DNA of 64,000 nucleotides from assembly GCA_030407085.1 (NCBI GenBank), contig CM059582.1, positions 137,103,001-137,167,000 on the forward strand. Reading direction: 5' to 3'. Made by a program: the position numbers and the translations under genes. The notes beneath the pieces are model-generated. The model worked only from the letters and a program-made list of their open reading frames with translations. It searched no databases and was not told the origin of the DNA. Source of the stretch: Trichopria drosophilae. Taxonomy: Eukaryota > Arthropoda > Insecta > Hymenoptera > Diapriidae. Of this stretch, positions 11,026 through 21,945 are shown in pieces. Position 1 is the first letter of the stretch. The number at the start of each line of letters is the position of its first letter.

Positions 11026-11283
11026 CAACAACATTGGTTTCTTATGTCGCTCAATCTGTCCGAAAAATGAGAAATTTTTTTGCTCAAATCTCTACCAGAT
11101 TAGCGTGAAATGTCACTGCAACCACGCCTCAAACCATGAGGTAGGTGATTGCAGTGTCGGTACTGAGTTCAATTCAACGCGCAGAAAATTGTCTACACGG
11201 GGACTCGAACCCAGAACCTTCGGAGACGTTCAAGTTACGAAACAAGGCGGACGCCTTAGCCATCGTAACCATCTCGCCCCCGT
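11026..11283 (-). mobile_element. tRNA-derived SINE with (TAA)n tail
   Basis: Read on the minus strand, the head starts GGGGGCGAGATGG and contains an A-box-like TGGCTAAGGCG (11252-11262) and a perfect B box GGTTCGAGTCC (11201-11211), about 40 bp apart as in a pol III promoter. A roughly 150-bp unrelated body follows and the element ends in (TAA)n at 11025-10966. A second TTA tract (11284-11310) lies at the 5' side. The cloverleaf is imperfect and no clean anticodon stem can be drawn, so this is not a functional tRNA gene. The (TAA)n tail suggests mobilisation by a Dong-like LINE; that is inference. Confidence 0.8.
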
Positions 11284-11310
11284 ATTATTATTATTATTAT
11301 TATTATAATA
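11284..11310. repeat. (TTA)n microsatellite
   Basis: About nine TTA units between the SINE head and the start of the gypsy direct repeat. It probably represents the original target tract of the SINE. Confidence 0.85.
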
Positions 11311-11313
11311 CTC

Positions 11314-12625
11314 TGTAACACAAAGTAGACGTCTGTCTACTTGCGTTCCCAACTAAATATTTACCTCAAGAAAGAAGAACGAATATTGGTGCATCGTCCT
11401 GTCAACTCGCTTGGTGCCATCGTCCTATCTCGTCCACCTGTCCATGAAGTTATACTGTCCATAGAAGTGTCCATAGAAGATATACCTGTAAACATAGAAA
11501 TTATTAATTATAATTGTTTAAATAAATCATCTGTCAGTGTCGTGAAAGTAATCAGTCATCGTCCAAGGAAGAGGCATATATTGAAGAAAAGTAAACACCA
11601 TACTTACATGTTCAATCAGCTGTTCCGATGGTCTGCTTTACAAACGTTCCCCTTTGATAATTTTTATTTTTATTCCTTCCTTTATTTTGAGTAAAAACCA
11701 GAGTCCCCGTGTCGTCGGGACTCAGTACGGTTGTAATTCATAATCAGCTATCCCGAAAACCCAAGTGTACCCAATCTCACAAATTTTGGTAGCTTAAAAA
11801 ATTTATTAATAAAAAATTATTAGTATTTTTTCCCCACATTTCAGATTTTTCTCTTCACAGCGAATGGGTTAAGGTTCCCCATTTTCCAAACCCGACTTAT
11901 ATGGTATAGAAAGAGTTTTTAGATGACTTTAGAATAAGATATAACAGTATAAATTACTCCAGTAATTGATTGCGTTACGTCTTTTTGGCTGAAAGTTTCG
12001 CTCGTACAAAAAATCATGTTTTTTTTCGAGTTTATCCCCCTATTTCTGGTTTCTATATACACAAGGGTGATTCTTACATGATGGACAACCGGTCAACAGT
12101 AGATTCTTTAGTCAATTCTAAGAATATTTTTAAAAAAATTATTTGAAAAATGTCGGGGAAAGTACAATTTTTAAATTATTTAGCGTTGAAGTTGACCAAT
12201 AGGAGCACGGGATTCTCTATTGTCGGGAAGAAAATCGAACAGTTGTATTATCGGCGAACGTCGTGAATGAAATCAAAGAAAATAAGCATCGGCGGGAAGA
12301 GTGATATGCACCTCGATTTTTGTTTTTGGGCGGCAACGTGCCATTATAACAACACATTCGAATGTCTAACCTGACTATGGGTTTCGACAGCGAATTTAAA
12401 TGTACAAAATAACACTCGGATTAAAAAAATCATTGGAAATCCAGTGTAAAGTATGAAGAGTATGAATGTGTAATGCCTAAAAAATAAGAATATAAATTAA
12501 ATCAGCTAAAGAATCAACGTATTTGATACAAAACTAAAATGAATATCAACAAATTTAAATTATTTTAAAAATGCAACCGTTAATTGGATACGGTTAATTT
12601 GAAAGGTGATTGACCAACATATTTT
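11314..12625 (+). repeat. Left long direct repeat of the gypsy locus
   Basis: The repeat starts TGTAACACAAAGTAGAC and matches the copy starting at 19031. The match runs to about 12625 / 22926, much longer than a simple promoter LTR. The left copy lacks a roughly 1.07-kb segment present in the right copy (20873-21945) and lacks the DNA transposon at 19295-20812. Positions 11829-12132 repeat a segment that also lies at 13976-14282, just upstream of and into the gypsy protease frame. A TGT start and a G-rich tract before the right copy support LTR identity at the left edge. The true LTR right edge and primer-binding site could not be placed. An ATCAGCTATCCCGAAAAC module lies near 11745. Confidence 0.7.
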
Positions 12626-13975
12626 TTTTCTAAAGGCCAACCGTTAATTTTCGTAACGGATCTTCAAGGACGCAGGGCGGCGGACAAAAAGGATGAGCGA
12701 AAAATGTTTGGGAAAGGATGATGAGCAAAACAATACTTACTCTAAATTCAAATCAAATTCGTAAATGTCAATACAACATATTTCGTGGGCGGGGGTTAGA
12801 GCCACAGGAGAAAATAATACTAACGATTACGAATAATCGTTATATTCAAACTGGAAACTGAAAATCGAAAGCTTATCAATTCACACAACCCACTTAACTT
12901 TTTAATGGGATATTTTGGAATACACAAAAAAAGGACAAGAGGTCTGAGAAGGAAGGCAGGTACAATGGGATAAAAATAACTCATTATATTTATTAATATC
13001 CTTAATACTAGGATCCTTAATACTAACGCAATGTCAGGGTGAAACACAATATTATCGATGGTCTGATTGTGGAAATATCGGAAACGACACTCTCGCCATA
13101 ACCGGCGAATTTTCCCGATAACAAACTTCGCAAAAAAAAACTATTTTTGGGAAATCTAGTTTGATTTCCCCACCAGGGATGCCATTTGTAACCGTTTTCC
13201 TAAATGGAAAAGGGCAGAACATAAATTTAATACAGAAACACAACACAACTCAAAATATGGTCCCCACGAGGGATGCCATTTGTAACCCTAAATTCGGATG
13301 GGAAAAAGGATTATAAAAAGTTATTTGAACTCCAAAATCTATGCAACAACTGAAATTTATATTTCTCAAAAATAAAGGGGACTGTACATTAATTGCGCGA
13401 CAAACGGACGGCAGAAAACAAAAAAGCAAATGGCGAGTGCGCAAATCACGCGAAGGGAAAACTACTTTACAATGACCGGTTATCGACTCGGGGAAAATGT
13501 TATTGTGGGGGGCGGCGGTACTCACGAGAAATGTACTATCTAAATCTCGCCAACAAAGTCCAAAAACGGCAGTACCTTGGATCGAAACTTCAAGTTTGCC
13601 AATACTCTTCAGGATCCAATTTCCGCAGCTCACTCACTCTAATTTTTAGGGGGCCGAACGCAACCAAAATAAGGATTCGCCACTATTTTCGCAATAATTT
13701 TTGGGGACCGCACTTTTGTAAATCGATAGCTAGAATTTATAACTACTAAACGGGATCGAAAACTCTCTACAGATACACCGCATGCCTAGAGATCGCCGAT
13801 CGGAATGTGTCGGGGTTCTCGCCGAAATCTGCGAAGATCGTGCACACCGGCACGGTGTTGTATTGGTGGGGGCTGCGCAATACAGACGAGTCAAGGAGAG
13901 GGAATCGGCGCGAGGGCGCGCGCGGCATGTAACGTCCACTTGACGTTCAAACGATTTGGACGGCTGCCTGATGCG
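12626..13975. other. Non-coding region 5' of gypsy pol
   Basis: No gag-like protein is recognisable between the left repeat and pol. GGGATGCCATTTGTAACC occurs twice (about 13178 and 13265), 87 bp apart. The stretch 13760-13960 is GC-rich. The open frames on both strands in 13250-13990 overlap each other and show no motif. This may be gypsy leader sequence or an older insertion. Confidence 0.4.
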
Positions 13976-14282
13976 ATTTTTTCCCCACATTTCAGATTTT
14001 TCTCTTCACAGAGAATGGGTTAAGGTTCCCCATTTTCCAAACCCGACTTATATGGTATAGAAAGAGTTTTTAGATGACTTTAGAATAAGATATAACAGTA
14101 TAAATTACTCAAGTAATTGATTGCGTTACGTCTTTTTGACCGAAAGTTTCGCTCGTACAAAAAATCATGTTTTTTTTTCGAGTTTATCCCCCTATTTCTG
14201 GTTTCTATATACACAGGGTGATTGTTACATGATGGACAACCGGTCAACAGTAGATTCTTTAGTCAATTCTAAGAATATTTTT
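13976..14282 (+). repeat. Internal copy of a 300-bp segment of the long repeats
   Basis: The segment from TTTTTCCCCACATTTCAG to CTAAGAATATTTTT is almost identical to 11829-12132 and 22135-22439. Here it runs on into an open protease frame; in the two repeats it breaks off at that point and a different sequence follows. Two pyrimidine-rich CAG sites (CACATTTCAG, CTTCACAG) look like splice acceptors. Confidence 0.75.
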
Positions 14283-14537
14283 CCATTTTTAAGACCAATT
14301 GAAGAGGAGGTAAGAGTAGCAGACGGAAGCGTTGTCCCTTTGCGTGGAGTCGTGTCCCTAGAAATAAAATTAGATAATGATGTCCAATTGCTAGATGTGA
14401 GAGTAGCCCCCCTTAGTTATGCCTGCGTTTTAGGAATAGATTTTTTAGGATTGTTTGGAATTAAGATAGATTATGAGAGAGGAATATGGAAAACTAAAAA
14501 CGGCCCTTTTCGTAAATTCGTAGAAATATTGATATGA
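14121..14537 (+). pseudogene. gypsy aspartic-protease region
   Basis: Open frame of 138 codons directly 5' of and overlapping the reverse transcriptase frame by a few bases. The C-terminal half contains a VADGSVVPLRG turn and a CVLGIDFLGLFG block. Such ILG-x-DFL patterns typify the end of Ty3/gypsy retropepsins. The expected D-T/S-G active-site triad is not obvious: the position holds YMMDNRSTVDSL, so the first half may be altered or out of frame. No start codon choice is implied, since pol of this class is normally made as a polyprotein. Confidence 0.7.
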
Positions 14538-15960
14538 TTCCCGTCCAACCTATTTATGATTGTGCCAGTTTTATAAAACCATCGTTTTATGCAGAGAAAA
14601 GACTTAATGAACTTTTAACCCGATTAATTCCCGTATCCCATTCCCCAGTCCTAACCCATACCCACCTAGCCCAGCATACTATCAATGTACAAAATCATCC
14701 CCCTATTCGACAAAAACCCCGTGTGTTATCCCCTTATATGTTGAGAATTGCCCAAACGGAAGTTGATAAAATGTTAAGTGAGGATGTAATTGAAAAATCC
14801 ATGAGCCCGTGGATGAGTAACCCTGTAATTGTCCCAAAAGCCGACGGTAAGCATATATTTTGTATAGATTATAGAGATGTAAATAAAGTAACTTTGAAAG
14901 ACGCGTATCCCATCCCTAATATGGAACATATTTTATCAGCAATGCGTCGTGCCCGTTGTGTTTCCAAATTAGATTTAAGCCAAGCATACTTTCAGGTCCC
15001 AGTAGAACCCAGTAGTCGCCCAATCACCGCCTTCGCCGTCCCAGGATGAGGCATGTTTCAATTTAAGAGAATGCCTTTTGGATTAACAAATGCCCCTGCC
15101 ACATTCCAAAGGCTAATGGATAGGCTCATTGATCCTGCTTGGGAACCCCATGTCTTTGCCTACCTAGATGACGTAATAATAGCCACAGAATCGGAAGACG
15201 AACATTTTAAGTATTTAGAGATTGTTTTGAAAACATTAATTGAAGCTGGTTTAGATATTAATAAAAAAAAAGTGAGTTCTTCTGTTCCGAGGTTAAATAT
15301 CTGGGTTACGTCATAGGCAAGGACGGGTTAAAAGCGGATCAAGATAAAATAACCCCTATTCTAGAATACCCCCCTCCTACTACCCTGAAACAATTACGCC
15401 GATTCCTGGGAATGGTTGATTGGTATGCCCGTTCTCTCCCTAACCTATCCAGAGATCGAATCTCGTTGACACAGCTCCTTATGAAGAACGCATCCTGGCA
15501 CTGGGGAGCTGAACAACAACAAGCCTTCGATACCCTCCGTTATTCCCTTACCTGTACTCCTGTTTTAGCCCGCCCTAATTTCGAATTACCTTTTTCAGTC
15601 TAGACAGACGCTAGCGACGTCGCTGTGGGTGCCGTTCTGACCCAGGAAATAGACGGATATGAACATCCCATTGTTTTTCGGAGTCGAGTATTGACTGCGG
15701 CGGAACGGAAATACACAGTAACGGAGTGAGAGTGTCTAGCTGTGTTATGGGCAGTGAAAAAGTTCAGGCCCTACATTGAGGGAACCACCTTTGACGTGAT
15801 CACAGATCACAGTAGTTTACAGTGGTTAAGAAATTTACGTGATCCGACGGGACGATTGGCTCGTTGGGCACTGGCCTTACAGGCGCATGATATGAAGATA
15901 ATTCATAGGAAAGGATCCCTCCATGTAGTGCCGGACGCCCTTTCCCGAATGTATGATTCT
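14534..15960 (+). pseudogene. gypsy reverse transcriptase and RNase H, four lesions
   Basis: Retrotransposon pol. The RT fingers show NPVIVPKADGKHIFCIDYR, then KLDLSQAYFQVPV (motif A), FKRMPFGLTNAPATFQ (motif B) and FAYLDDVIIA (motif C, YLDD intact). RNase H follows with a TDAS start, ITDHSSLQWL and a VVPDALSR end. Lesions seen: TGA at 15047-15049, a frameshift at the A-run near 15275, TAG at 15601-15603 and TGA at 15727-15729. Each is a simple substitution or homopolymer change, so the copy is dead but not very old. RT, RNase H, then integrase is the Ty3/gypsy (Metaviridae) order; no envelope-like frame follows. Confidence 0.93.
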
Positions 15961-17288
15961 TTTGATGCCGCCCTTTTTGCGATAGGAGATTCCGAAGATA
16001 ATTGGTATAAAGATAAAATGAATAATATAAGAGCATTCCCATTTAAGTACCCTAATTGGAAGATAGTTGAAGATAAAATATATTACCATCGCCCTCACCC
16101 TGTTATAGAGCCCGCCGTGGAAGATCTTGATGCTTGGAAGTTAGTATTGCCCTCAGAATCCCGTCTTCGTGCCATAAGTGATGCCCATGATAACCCACAG
16201 TCTGGTCATTTAGGAGTCGACAAAACGTATCAACGTTTTGTACACGACTTCTTTTGGCCTGGCATGATGTGGCCAAATATGTCGCTCGATGTCCTAAATG
16301 CCAGCGCCAGAAGGTATCCCAACCCCCTCCTGTAGGTTTGATGCGAGAAAGAACTACGGAATATCCCTGGAGTACCATAGCTGCTGATTTAATGGGTCCC
16401 TTTCCCCCCAGTAAACATCAGAATCAGTACATAGTTGTTTTTCAGGACCTATTTACCAAGTATGTGGAGGCAAAAGCCCTTCGATCGGCCACAGGATCGG
16501 CAATATTCAATGCTTTGGACTCCTTAATGGTCAATCGTTGGTGTTGCCTAAAATATTTTGTCCCCGATAATGGAAAAGAATTTGATAATAAGTACTTGGA
16601 TCATCATTTACAACAGCTAGGTATCTTCAAAGTCCCAACACCTCCCTACCATCCCCAAGCGAATCCTGTGGAACGTGCCAATAGAACCCTAAAAACGATG
16701 ATTTCCTCTTTTGTTGGTATGGATCATCGTGATTGGGATTTGCACTTAAATGAATTCTGCTTTGCCATGAATACGTCAGTACAAGCCTCCACCCAAATGA
16801 CCCCTGCCTTCTTAAATTTTGGTCGTAATCCCCGTCCGGCTCGAAATATCCGTAATAATGAGCCAGTCACCCTTAATAATAATGACCCCACGGCATGGAG
16901 AGATAGAATAAAACGATTACCGTTGATTCATGATTGGGTTCGAAAGAATTTAGAAGAAGCTGCAAAAAGACAAGCCCAATATTATAATAGAAATCGTGCA
17001 GACTCCCGTTTTAAAGTAAATGATTTAGTAATGAGAAGAACTAGAGTTCTTTCGTCCGGAATTCAACATTTTGCAGCTAAATTAGCACCCAAATTTACCG
17101 GCCTCTTTCGAATTATTAAAGTATTGTCCCCTGTTGTATACGAGATTGAAGACAATAGTACTCGGAGAAATCCAAAAGTGCATATCAAGGATTTGAAATT
17201 GTATGTGACAAGTAATGAAAATCCGATTATGAGTAGAAATGAAGAAACCCCTAATACCGCACAAATTACCCAAGAAATACCCCTCTAG
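15961..17288 (+). pseudogene. gypsy integrase, one frameshift
   Basis: The N-terminal zinc domain has the histidine pair (HDNPQSGH) and, after a frame change near 16262-16270, the cysteine pair in CPKCQRQK. The shift is explained by loss of a few bases between two close GGCATG-like copies. The catalytic core shows AADLMGPF (first D), FVPDNGKEF (second D) and PVERANRTLK (E), the retroviral-type D,D-35-E triad. The C-terminal domain has KVNDLVMRRT and a KVHIKDLKLY end. The frame 16254-17288 is open throughout. It would have acted in inserting cDNA into the genome; this copy cannot. Confidence 0.92.
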
Positions 17289-17469
17289 TCAATCTTCCTC
17301 CAAAAAGAAGAGTGGGTAGACCAAAAAAATCACCCATTACCAACCCGACGTACCAACCTTCGTTCAAGAAACAATCAATAGGATAAAAATAGTATTAGAG
17401 TAGAAGTTGGACGGAAATAGAGAATAATGAATAGATAATTTATGAGTAAATTATATTGTTTTAGGAAAA

Positions 17470-18279
17470 ATGCCATTGAGACGAGCGCGTTTCGGGCCCA
17501 GGAGCCGAAATACCGAGCGGCCAGAGTATGTGGCACCAAAATGGAGTCTGGTTCCGCAGGCTTCGCAGCTAGAACGGATTGCCAGCCTCTCCTACTTCGT
17601 TTCGAACAATCACCCAGCTCCTACTCCTGACCCCACTTCCTTATTTGATTTTCCCCCAAAATACCCTTCATCCAAATCCCTCCCAGCCTCCTTTAATCCT
17701 ATTCCTCTTCCCCCTAGACCTTTCTCCTTCTTTGCCGGCCCTCCTAAACCCTCATCCCTTTCTAGACCTTCATCTCCTATAACACCCCCACCCATCTCTA
17801 GACCTCCAACCCCTCCTAAACCTTCACCCCTTCATACTCCTACTAGACCTTTATCTCCTCTTATTTCCTCACCCCTTCGATAATCTTCACCTCCTCCTAA
17901 ACCCCCTTCCCTGCCATATACCCCCATTCAATCTCCCATTCCTTCTCCTAAATCGCGAAACTACCGCCGAATGGTGCCGGCTATGGCTAGTCTGGCCATA
18001 AGCGAGCGCAGGGGAACGGGCCCCAGGACGGATCAGAAGGTGGTCATCGACCATCCTGCCCCGACATAGACCAATTTACGGCCGGCGCATACGGCCGTAG
18101 TTTCATCAATTCCAGCCCTAATGTCCCTAAAAATTCCCCGTCCTTTATCCTTGCCCTCTTCACCTTCACCTTTCATAAGCCCGAATGCCTTTCCTCCGGG
18201 ATTTAGGTGCAAAAGGTGTCGTCAGGAAGGACACTCGGCAAAAACCTGCCTGAAACCCCGCTTCCCTACTACCCAATAA
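17470..18279 (+). pseudogene. Proline-rich frame with CCHC zinc knuckle, 3' of pol
   Basis: One reading frame runs from 17470 to the TAA at 18277-18279, with two internal stops (TAA 17881-17883, TAG 18067-18069). It encodes about 80 residues rich in Pro and Ser (17600-17940), a basic middle part, and a clear C-x2-C-x4-H-x4-C knuckle at 18208-18249 (CKRCRQEGHSAKTC). Such knuckles belong to the nucleocapsid part of Gag, which in gypsy elements lies before pol, not after. Here it begins 180 bp after integrase without an intervening LTR. It may be an unusual third ORF or a rearranged gag. No capsid domain is recognisable. Confidence 0.7.
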
Positions 18280-18289
18280 TCCCCTTATC

Positions 18290-18560
18290 ATTAAATCGCC
18301 TGTTCCTTTCGGCATCCCCTTATCATTAAATCGCCTGTTCCTTTCGGCATCCCATCGTTATTATCGCCTGTTCCTTTCGGCATCCCATCGTTATTATCGC
18401 CTGTTCCCATCGTTATCCCATTGTTATTAAATTGCCTGTTCCTTTCGGCAATACCCTTTATTATTTCGTCTGTTCCTTTCGGCATCCCCTTGTTATTAAA
18501 TTGCCTGTTCCTTTCGGTAATACTCTTTATTATTAATTGCCTGTTCCTTTTGGCAGTACC
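18290..18560. repeat. Minisatellite of CCTGTTCCTTTCGGCA units
   Basis: About eight imperfect units of 20-40 bp, each with CGCCTGTTCCTTTCGGCATC or a close variant, separated by ATTATTAAAT-type spacers. The minus-strand open frame (18291-18485) is only the repeat read as GMPKGTGDNND and is not a gene. It lies right after the zinc-knuckle frame. Confidence 0.85.
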
Positions 18561-19030
18561 TTCTTAGTATTTTTTTTCTGTTTTGTTAATAATATGCTTC
18601 TTAACTTTGGTAAACATTGTAATTATTTGTGTATTATTTTGTTTGTTCAGTATAAAATTTGAAAACATGCCCCCTTATTTGTTGTTTGTGATATTATTAA
18701 TGAAATATTTAGAGATCCAATATTAACGAGAAAAGTAATTATTGGAAATATTTTGTTATTGTTTGTTGTAGATATATTTGCATCATATCACATTTATCTG
18801 GTAATAAGAATAATTTTTGTTGGCAATCTGCGATTATTATGTTCCTTCTTTCCACTCGATCTTATCATTACCTTATATGATAGCCCTCTACCTTAGCCCG
18901 GACAGCCGTATCGTGAAATCGTAAAGCGGAAATTGATTTAAGTTTAAATTTTAAGTTTGTCTATTTTGTATGACGATTCGAGAATTTTATGTAGTATTCA
19001 AAATCTACTTTCGTCAGGCCCGGGGGAATT
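18561..19030. other. AT-rich gypsy 3' region ending in a purine tract
   Basis: No coding. The last bases before the right direct repeat are CCCGGGGGAATT. The GGGGGAA run directly before TGTAACAC fits a polypurine tract adjoining a 3' LTR. Confidence 0.5.
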
Positions 19031-19294
19031 TGTAACACAAAGTAGACGTCTGTCTACTTGCGTTCCCAACTAAATATTTACCTCAAGAAAGAAGAACGAA
19101 TATTGGTGCATCGTCCTGTCACCTTGCTTGGTGTCATCGTCCCATCTCGTCCACCTGTCCATGAAGTTATACTGTCCATAGAAGTGTCCATAGAAGATAT
19201 ACCTGTAAACATAGAAATTATTAATTATAATTGTTTAAATAAATCATCTGTCAGTGTCGTGAAAGTAATCAGTCATCGTCCAAGGAAGAAGCAT

Positions 19295-20812
19295 ATGTGA
19301 CCTGGTCTATGAAAAAGGACCTTACGTGTCAAAAAATCATTTTTCATTTTTTTGTCGATTCGGATAGAGTTTGAGACCCTCTTTCACGTGGTGAAATCCG
19401 GTAAATCATAATTTGTTTAAAAGTTTACTAAAAGTTAAGAGAAAGAAGAGTACTAATATGAAAAATACTGTTATTTTTTTAAAATCAGGAATAACGAAAA
19501 TACATCGATTTATAAGATAAAAAACAATATTATATGCCAGAAAAACATACGTTACGCCAAAAGAACATAATATTCTACGCCAAAATTTACGCTTTGCAAA
19601 ACAAAGGATTTGTTTACATTGTTCGCTTGAAATTTTCCACTCAGAGACCGGGGATTACGGGTTTCGTCAATTTCTTGGAATATTATGATAGTTAATTGCG
19701 TCAGTTGCTACTTTCGTTCTAAACGAGTAACAGTGAAGACGTGATTTTGCAATTATTTGAATTCTTATTACATTATTACGTTTATATAATCGGTTCTATT
19801 GGTCTTTTGCATCACAAAATAATGAAAAATGAGTGTTGAAGAGGAGTTTAGTGCCGTCTACAGTGTATATTGTCCTGAAAAAAATGAAGATGATGACGGG
19901 TCCGACGATGGTGTTAGTTCGAATGGCGATGATGAAGAACTACATTTGTCTCATTCAGAAGATGAAATGGAACAAAGTTTCGTTACACTAGATTTGTCTG
20001 TTGTCAATGAAAAGGAACAGGAGCTCGTAACCAAATTTCTCTCAGAAGATTGTTGTAATAATAAATGCCAAATACTTATACCACGAAAAATGATTGAGAG
20101 TACGAGAAACAATTGTTTAGAGTTATCAAAAAATGAACTCGATTTAGTTATACTAAGTCATATCGAATCCGGAACGATATGTAATCAAGAATTTGAAACG
20201 GTTTATTCGAAGCTTGCCAAACGGAAGAAATATTTACAGAGAACAAATACAGGAGATACAAGGGATAAGATCGAATTTACCTTCTACGTACCTTTTTGTC
20301 GTTCATTTTTCCTTTTTATACATGCTTGTGGGATGAAGCGTTACAAACACTTAGTAAAGCATTTTAAAGCTCACGGTGCAACAGTGCGAGTATATGGACT
20401 AGCGAATAAACCATCTACAAATCCGGTTTTCTCCATGTGAAAAAGCGTCTCAAACTCTATCCAAATCGGCAAAAAAGTGGAAAATGATTTTTTGACGTAT
20501 AAGCCCCCTTTTCATTAATTTTGAAAATCTGACACCGGATTCGTATTCAGCGACCCCAAAAACCCCCCAGTAACGAGTTTCGAAAGAATCCGATGATTTT
20601 TTTAAAAGTGTCCGCCATATTGGATCCGCCATTTTGAATTTTGAAAATTTTACACCGGATTCGTAATCAGCAACCCCAAAACCCCCGAGTAACGAGTTAA
20701 CGAAAAAGTAACTAACGAGAAACTGGCGAAACGAGTTGTTTAACTTCAATCGCTGTTTTCTCGAAAACTTGTTTTCGCACGTAAGGTCCCTTTTCATAGA
20801 CCAGGTCACATA
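19295..20812 (+). mobile_element. DNA transposon with TGTGACCTGGTC termini
   Basis: The left end TGTGACCTGGTCTATGAAAA and right end TTTTCATAGACCAGGTCACA are inverted copies. Similarity continues to about 33 bp and reappears in inverted subterminal blocks (19306-19395 against 20437-20520). The left direct repeat at 11574-11586 provides the empty site. Comparison gives a TA duplication if the terminus starts with T, or ATAT if it starts with GTGACC. Between the 203-codon frame and the right end lie two copies of the GCCATATTGGATCCGCC / GTAATCAGC module (20520-20700). It is a short, probably non-autonomous derivative. Confidence 0.88.
19829..20440 (+). CDS. Truncated uncharacterised transposon protein, N-terminal part
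   Basis: The frame starts at ATG 19829 (ATGAGTGTTGAAG) and encodes 203 residues. Residues 1-60 are acidic and disordered. A Cys pair CCNNKC follows near 87, then LELSKNELDLVILSHIESG near 112 and FCRSFFLFIHACGMKRYKHL near 167-186. The last two blocks are the conserved N-terminal landmarks of a large, unnamed family of insect and cnidarian transposon-linked proteins (Leu-Ser-x-x-Glu-Leu-Asp-Leu, then Cys-Arg-x3-Phe-Leu-Phe-x-His). I know it only by pattern. The family's long C-terminal catalytic half is absent and the frame ends with Phe-Ser-Met just before the right inverted repeat, so the protein is a remnant even though this stretch has no stop. Confidence 0.6.
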   Translation: MSVEEEFSAVYSVYCPEKNEDDDGSDDGVSSNGDDEELHLSHSEDEMEQSFVTLDLSVVNEKEQELVTKFLSEDCCNNKCQILIPRKMIESTRNNCLELSKNELDLVILSHIESGTICNQEFETVYSKLAKRKKYLQRTNTGDTRDKIEFTFYVPFCRSFFLFIHACGMKRYKHLVKHFKAHGATVRVYGLANKPSTNPVFSM

Positions 20813-20872
20813 TATTGAAGAAAAGTAAACACCATACTTACATGTTCAATCAGCTGTTCCGATGGTCTGCTT

Positions 20873-21945
20873 CCTCGTGCCGGAATCGCTGCTGGCTGAC
20901 GTCCTTACCCTGAAACACAAATTTACCCATCCTTACACAAGGAAATAGTTCTTAATAATTAAAGTTAAAACTTACCGTAATTCCTGCTCCTTTTTGCATT
21001 CCTCCAAAACTCCCAAAACTCCTTTTCCCGGTGCCGTCGAGAGGCTGACTCCGACTGCATTTTCCCTGTACCCGATCCTTTGGCACTCGATCCCGGAGTG
21101 AACAATACAGAAAACCCACACAAACTTTAACTTAAACACTTCAAAACACTCGAAAATCCCGAAAACCGAGACGACTTGTCACTTTGGTCGTGGGTCACCG
21201 TGGACTGGCTATCGCGCAGTTTTACGCGCAACTCGTCGGCCATCTTGATCAAACTCAGTCCCTATTGGTCAATTCATTTGTACAGCGTCTCTGTCTACCT
21301 TCCATATTCGCGTAGTCGACGTTCGTCGCACTCATGCATGGAATAGACTATTGCTGTCGCGCGCATCGAGTCGACGTTCGTCGCACTCATGGTCTAATGT
21401 AAAATACTAATTCGTCATCAATATTGTTTGCAGTTGTCGCACTCGTTACATGTATCATTACCCCTTCCAGTGCCGAGTAAATGTTCGTCGCACTCGTGCA
21501 GAAAACTCATGCAGTCGCATACCCCTTTTTGAAAATTTAGACCTGCCCTACTATTCCCAGCATTGCCAAAATGATGTTCCCCATCTTTGTCCTTACGTTG
21601 TCATAAATTCGTCCTTATTCATAATTGTTTTTCCTTTTTGTTTGTTCCCTGAAAGTTAATATCCAGGACTGACGCTGTGGCGTGATGGTAACGGGCCAGA
21701 CCATCTTCAAGAATCACTTCTTTGTAAACCGTTAAGGCGAGCAAATCGTGTATATTATATTGCGAAAATTAATTATATTAGTGCGTATAAATATTGTATT
21801 TTTTTTGTGCGAATCTCGAGATACAGAAACAAACGTAAGTGCTGTGCACAGTGCGCGGCGTATTATTTTTGTTATATTTTTATATATTATATTGAGTAAA
21901 ATCCTCCCCCCACAATTTGTAATTTCCCATCAACAATATAGATCT
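20873..21945. other. Segment present only in the right direct repeat
   Basis: The left repeat reads straight from ATGGTCTGCTT to TACAAACGTTCC, whereas here 1.07 kb intervene. The segment has a GC-rich first part and several short TTCGTCGCACTC repeats (about 21319, 21373, 21487). No protein motif was found. Either the left copy suffered a deletion or the right copy gained an insertion; no inverted ends or target duplication were found to support insertion. Confidence 0.5.

Noticed and set aside
11201..11281. Functional tRNA gene on the minus strand
   Set aside because: The A and B boxes are good, but no proper acceptor or anticodon stem can be drawn and the sequence continues into a SINE body with a TAA tail.
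15800..16378. Minus-strand frames opposite gypsy RNase H and integrase
   Set aside because: Antisense shadows of a clearly recognisable pol.
17288..19030. Envelope gene of an errantivirus-like element
   Set aside because: The only frame after integrase is the proline-rich zinc-knuckle one; there is no signal peptide, furin-type site or membrane anchor.
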